A stretch of DNA of 64,000 nt, from contig JACDOX010000012.1 of assembly GCA_014549065.1 (NCBI GenBank), positions 9,743,413 to 9,807,412 of the forward strand, read 5' to 3'. The stretch is from Cardinalis cardinalis. Its lineage: Eukaryota > Chordata > Aves > Passeriformes > Cardinalidae. The position numbers and the translations under genes are program-made. The first letter of the stretch is position 1. Each line of letters starts with the position of its first letter. Positions 60,061 to 64,000 of the stretch are shown here, piece after piece. Below the pieces are notes generated by a model. It searched no databases, was not told where the DNA came from, and worked only from the letters and a program-made list of their open reading frames with translations.

Positions 60061-63000
60061 TATACCAAGTGGTTTATTGATTTACTAATGACATATAATT
60101 AGTCAGCGAACTATAGATTCAAGACCATTATCTGCAATTCAAAAGGAAAATCACTTACTAGGCTCTTCTGGAATATTTACCCACAATTTTCTAAATATCC
60201 TTGTGTTGTTAATCCTGAAAAGTTTTTCTCAGAGGCACATTCACGGTTATTGTCCTTACTTGCATATTCCTTCTAAGGGTTCTCCAGCTTTAGGCAAAGC
60301 TATGCATATCCAAACACCTTATTGATCTCCATGCCATCTCTAAGCCAGTGAGAAATCACTCCACAAGCTCAGGTTCACATCCTCTAAGTGTGGGCCTCTG
60401 TGTGCCACACCTCACTTTGCTACTGCAATATCTGCGGCCAGGTGCTTCACATCAGTTGATACTTTGCGCTGCTGGTAGAGAGCAGCAGGTGCTAGTGCTT
60501 TCAGCCCAAGGTCTCTCCCCACTGTAAAAAAAATATTCATGTTTCTTAATGCCTCTTTTCAAGCTGAAGTCTTTGTTTCAAATGATCTTGTAAATCCCTA
60601 ACTACTTTTTCATCTGATTGATGATCACTGTCTTCTTTCACATGATCAGGGCAAACACCCTCACAAAGAACTTTGGGAGTCCCATTAACACACATTTTGT
60701 ATATTCACATTTCTGTCTTAACATCTGTTGTTATTCTGGCCACAGGTGAGTCCCAAGGGCACTCAACATCAGCGTAAACGAATAAGCCAGTTAGAGAGTA
60801 ATAAAACGTGACATTTTAAGAGCAGAATACTCTAAAGAGATAGTTCCAAAAATTCAGCATTCAGAGACTGTTCTAAGAGTTTTTCATTACAGTTGTTGTG
60901 GTACAGCTTCTCATACTATATGGAATATCTCTTCTTCCCACTTTCCATGCCTCAGTTTTGCTTGTGCCATGTTTTTCCGTGACGAAGACAACTGTAAGCT
61001 GGGTTCTACATCAGATGTCCTATTTTCATTGTAATCTGTTTTATTTCTTTACATCAGAACAAAGAGGATGTAAAGGTTCATTAAATCAGAAAAATAGTCA
61101 TTTTCACCAGTTTGCAGCCAGTGCACACAGATGGACTTGACTACAGGTGAAAATCTGTAAATCCTGCCCAAGTTATCTGTATCATATAGCTTAATGCAGT
61201 TGATTCTTCAAAGATATATATAGCTATTCAAGGTACTCATGTATATATATATTTATTCCATGAGTTAATAGTCAAATATATCTACCTCTTGAATATATAT
61301 ATGTATATATATAAAGTGAAGTGGAATAACAAAACCTCAATTTTTTCAGTGTAATTAATAACTTCCCTGTTTTTTATACTTCAGGATACAGAAATGAGGA
61401 AGAAAACAAAAAGGCATAAAAACCATAGTGAGTTATTTTCTCAAAGTCAAAATTACGTGTGTTATTGTACTTATGATTTCAATTTCAATTGGAAGAGGAA
61501 CAAATGGGAGAGTGTCCAAAGGATCTGGAGAAAGCATAGATGTTGGTAGAAAGGGAAAGTTCACAAGAGTGATATTTAGCAAAATGGTTATAGAGAGAAA
61601 GAACAATGGAAGAGACAGATCTTCCGGGATGTTGTTATGAATGAAATCTGGCATTAGTAGGTGCCCAATGTGGTGCTGTAAATACAACAATTCTTTTAAC
61701 AAAAAAAGAAATAAAAATCCTCACACAACTGGAACGAAGAAATCTATGACAATATGTACCCTTCACAGAAAATAAGGCATATGGTTATCTCAAGCATTAT
61801 GCAGTTCTGCTTTTAATGACTGGCAGCCAAAATTAACAAAGCTTTCCCCGAAATGCTAAGATTAAGATGCTGAACATGCTGGTTATGCTGTCTCTTGACC
61901 TGCAGCTTTTATCTTGTAAGAAAGGTTTGTTTTCCTCCCAGAGGAACCATAGATATAAAACTGTAATAAGAAAAAGCACTCAACTAGAGAGTAAATTGCT
62001 TTTTTGAAAATGCAGGTTTAAAGAATAAAATAAAAGTAGCAGAAACACACTGTTTATTTTTCTACTACCCTCAGTCATTTTTTTAAACAAATTAAAATGT
62101 ATACTTCTAGAATAACTATTTAACAAAACATTGTTGCAAATGAAACAATATTCTAATAACTTTAGAATTATAACAATATCTGGTTTTTATATATTTGGTA
62201 AATTACAATNCCAACATATTTGTTTTACTAAATTTAAAGATGACTAAACTCTTTTAATTTTATTTTTGAATTACATAAACTGATTTCGTGTTAGGAAATC
62301 TCTGAATCATCTTTCTGAGTTTAGGACTAACAACTTTCTTTTCAACTTAATTTAGCATGTTAATTTTTATGCTTCACAATAGACTGAAATGAACTAAAGA
62401 GACCAAATTATCTATCCAGCAGATGAAGCTGTAGAATTTACAGGAAAGTGACTAGAATTATACTCTTGTTATTTAGAAGAGGTTCTACAATTCATTAAAA
62501 ACTATCAAATTGATTTTGATATTAGAATTTAAATAAATAATATTTATTTGTTTTTACATGTCTAATGCTCACTTAAATTGTTAATGTTTGCCATAAAGGC
62601 TGCAAACCCTGTGCTTTCTCGGGAAATTCACAAGATTGAACTTGTGAATTCAACTCTTGATGCTGTTCCTTCAAAATAGACATTTTATGCAATGATGTGG
62701 CTCTACAGAGAGCAAATGTTCTTGAAACATTTCTAATCAGTTGTTGCTTCAAAACTGTTGAAAAAGAGCTTTAATGGGATTTGCAGAGTCAGAATTTCTA
62801 AAAATTAAGTTTCTCAAGTAAAAACGCCTAAACATTGGTCCTGGAGCCTTACTGGNCAAGGAGAGTTTAGAAAAATAACTTTAGTAAGGTAGATTAATAA
62901 TTCCACTATCTGTATTCTCCGTATTAAAAGTCCAAGTGCTCATTATATCAATTCAGTCTTTGAATGGCCTCCCCATGCATTCAAAGGGATCTGATAGGTA

Positions 63001-64000
63001 GAAATGTGTTTAATGGAAGTGCTCACTGTCTTGATGATAAGTAACTATGTCTTGATCATAAATTAACCCAAGATCAAATTAAAAAATGGATTTCTGTGGA
63101 ACACAAATGGGTCGTCATGTAAAACTACACTGGAGTAATTTCATGCCAGTCTGCTATGTAGGTGCACACCAAGTGAAGCAAAATGAACGGGAGTTACAAG
63201 CAATTTCTTTTTCCATGTTCTTTTTTTCCATAAATTTCAAAGCTAATACCCCTGTAATTAGCATTACCTGATAGATGCTTTCACTGTCTCTCCTAAATGG
63301 AACAGAACAAGATTATAAAATGTGAAATACCCTGGTGTGTGGCCTTGATTAATCACCACTTAAACTCACTTCCTACAGATTTTTTTATGATTTGTGCTCT
63401 TTGTACTGTACTGTACAACCTCTCCCTTTTGAACCAGATCTTTTATTCTAGGATAACATTCTTACATTGTTTCTCATGTGTAAATCACAGGTCTACTTGA
63501 TTTCTCTGGATGTGTGGAGTTCTTCGGTCAAATAACTTACAATAATTTCTTTACAGAAGCCTTCACAACTGCATTTTGATAGATTCACAAACTTTAAGGC
63601 CAAATAGAAAATCATTCATGTCTATTGCAGAACAGTCAGTCATAGATGTTAATAATTACAGCATTATGACTTTACTTTTTATACAATATCTAATCTGTGG
63701 TTGAAAGATTTTCCAGTGTAAATTCTGCAGCATGACCAGGTGAGATGTTCTAGTGTTTAATAACCTTCAAAGTAAAAGAAAATTGTAATTTAGTCATGCT
63801 TGACCCCCTTTTAGGGTTAAAATTCACGTGTTGGGAAAGAAGAAAAAAACATGTTCTTAGCTATAAGGAATGCATAAACCATAGCTTTACCAAACTTCTT
63901 GACCACATTCCAGGTATTTCCCTAGCTTTCTACTGAGTGCAAGGCTGAGTATTTGCATGTAAAATTGATTGTACTGGTATAAACATTTTTATTATCAATT
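60061..64000. other. AT-rich unique sequence, no gene seen
   Basis: No supported gene. A GC-richer patch at about 60370-60525 is unidentified. Dinucleotide (TA)n blocks lie at 61212-61314. Open frames up to 89 codons have no recognisable motif. A few stretches (for example 62590-62700 and 63080-63400) are less repetitive in composition, but nothing allows a functional call. Confidence 0.5.
61212..61314. repeat. Interrupted (TA)n tracts
   Basis: Three TA-rich blocks (near 61213-61222, 61240-61253 and 61290-61313) separated by ordinary AT-rich sequence. Confidence 0.8.

Noticed and set aside
61428..61702. Overlapping open frames of 70 and 89 codons on opposite strands
   Set aside because: Both are hydrophobic or charged translations of AT-rich DNA with no motif; neither has supporting context.
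1..64000. tRNA genes, rRNA, CRISPR arrays, bacterial promoters or phage features
   Set aside because: No cloverleaf with A and B boxes, no regularly spaced direct repeats, and the repeat content is vertebrate.

Overview
The window looks like nuclear DNA from a bird, most probably a songbird. The main evidence is repeat content read by eye. There are about nine fragments of CR1, the dominant avian LINE, several with ATTCTATGAT-type tails, plus solo or partial LTRs of endogenous retroviruses in the style of passerine genomes. I recognised no mammalian-type SINEs or L1. The sequence is AT-rich. Isolated single Ns are scattered throughout, and there are two assembly gaps (26157-26653 and 45854-45970). 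No database search was possible, so family names rest on recognised sequence patterns.

No protein-coding gene is supported. No open reading frame has a convincing domain, splice context or homology, except short decayed pieces of CR1 reverse transcriptase. I found no rRNA, tRNA, CRISPR array or bacterial-style operon. The window is best read as a gene desert or the inside of a very long intron.

Layout. 1-7.4 kb: AT-rich, with a GC-richer LTR-like stretch (1.24-1.73 kb) and an internal CR1 fragment (2.09-2.28 kb). 7.43-8.69 kb: a decayed CR1 ending in an expanded TTCTA/TTCCA microsatellite. 15.7-16.25 kb: a CR1 3' end with a tandemly duplicated tail. 20.5-21.2 kb: a CR1 reverse-transcriptase fragment. 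25.5-26.65 kb: a CR1 3' end, then a minus-strand LTR broken by the first gap. 35.41-35.97 kb: a solo LTR with 6-bp flanking repeats. 36.27-36.54 kb: a GC-rich repeat with a (CCTGC)10 array; a related GC-rich repeat lies at 53.73-54.0 kb. 38.2-39.5 kb: an LTR-like remnant and an old CR1. 45.27-47.14 kb: two back-to-back solo LTRs. 49.73-50.08 kb: a CR1 3' end. 57.87-60.06 kb: two minus-strand CR1 copies and an LTR-like scrap. The rest is AT-rich sequence with only low-complexity tracts.

The elements do not form a functional system. They record a history of retrotransposition, LTR-LTR recombination, deletion and microsatellite growth. The best supported observations are two solo LTRs with intact target-site duplications, a divergent LTR pair, and a pentanucleotide array grown from a CR1 tail. 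I did not find a convincing undescribed biological system.
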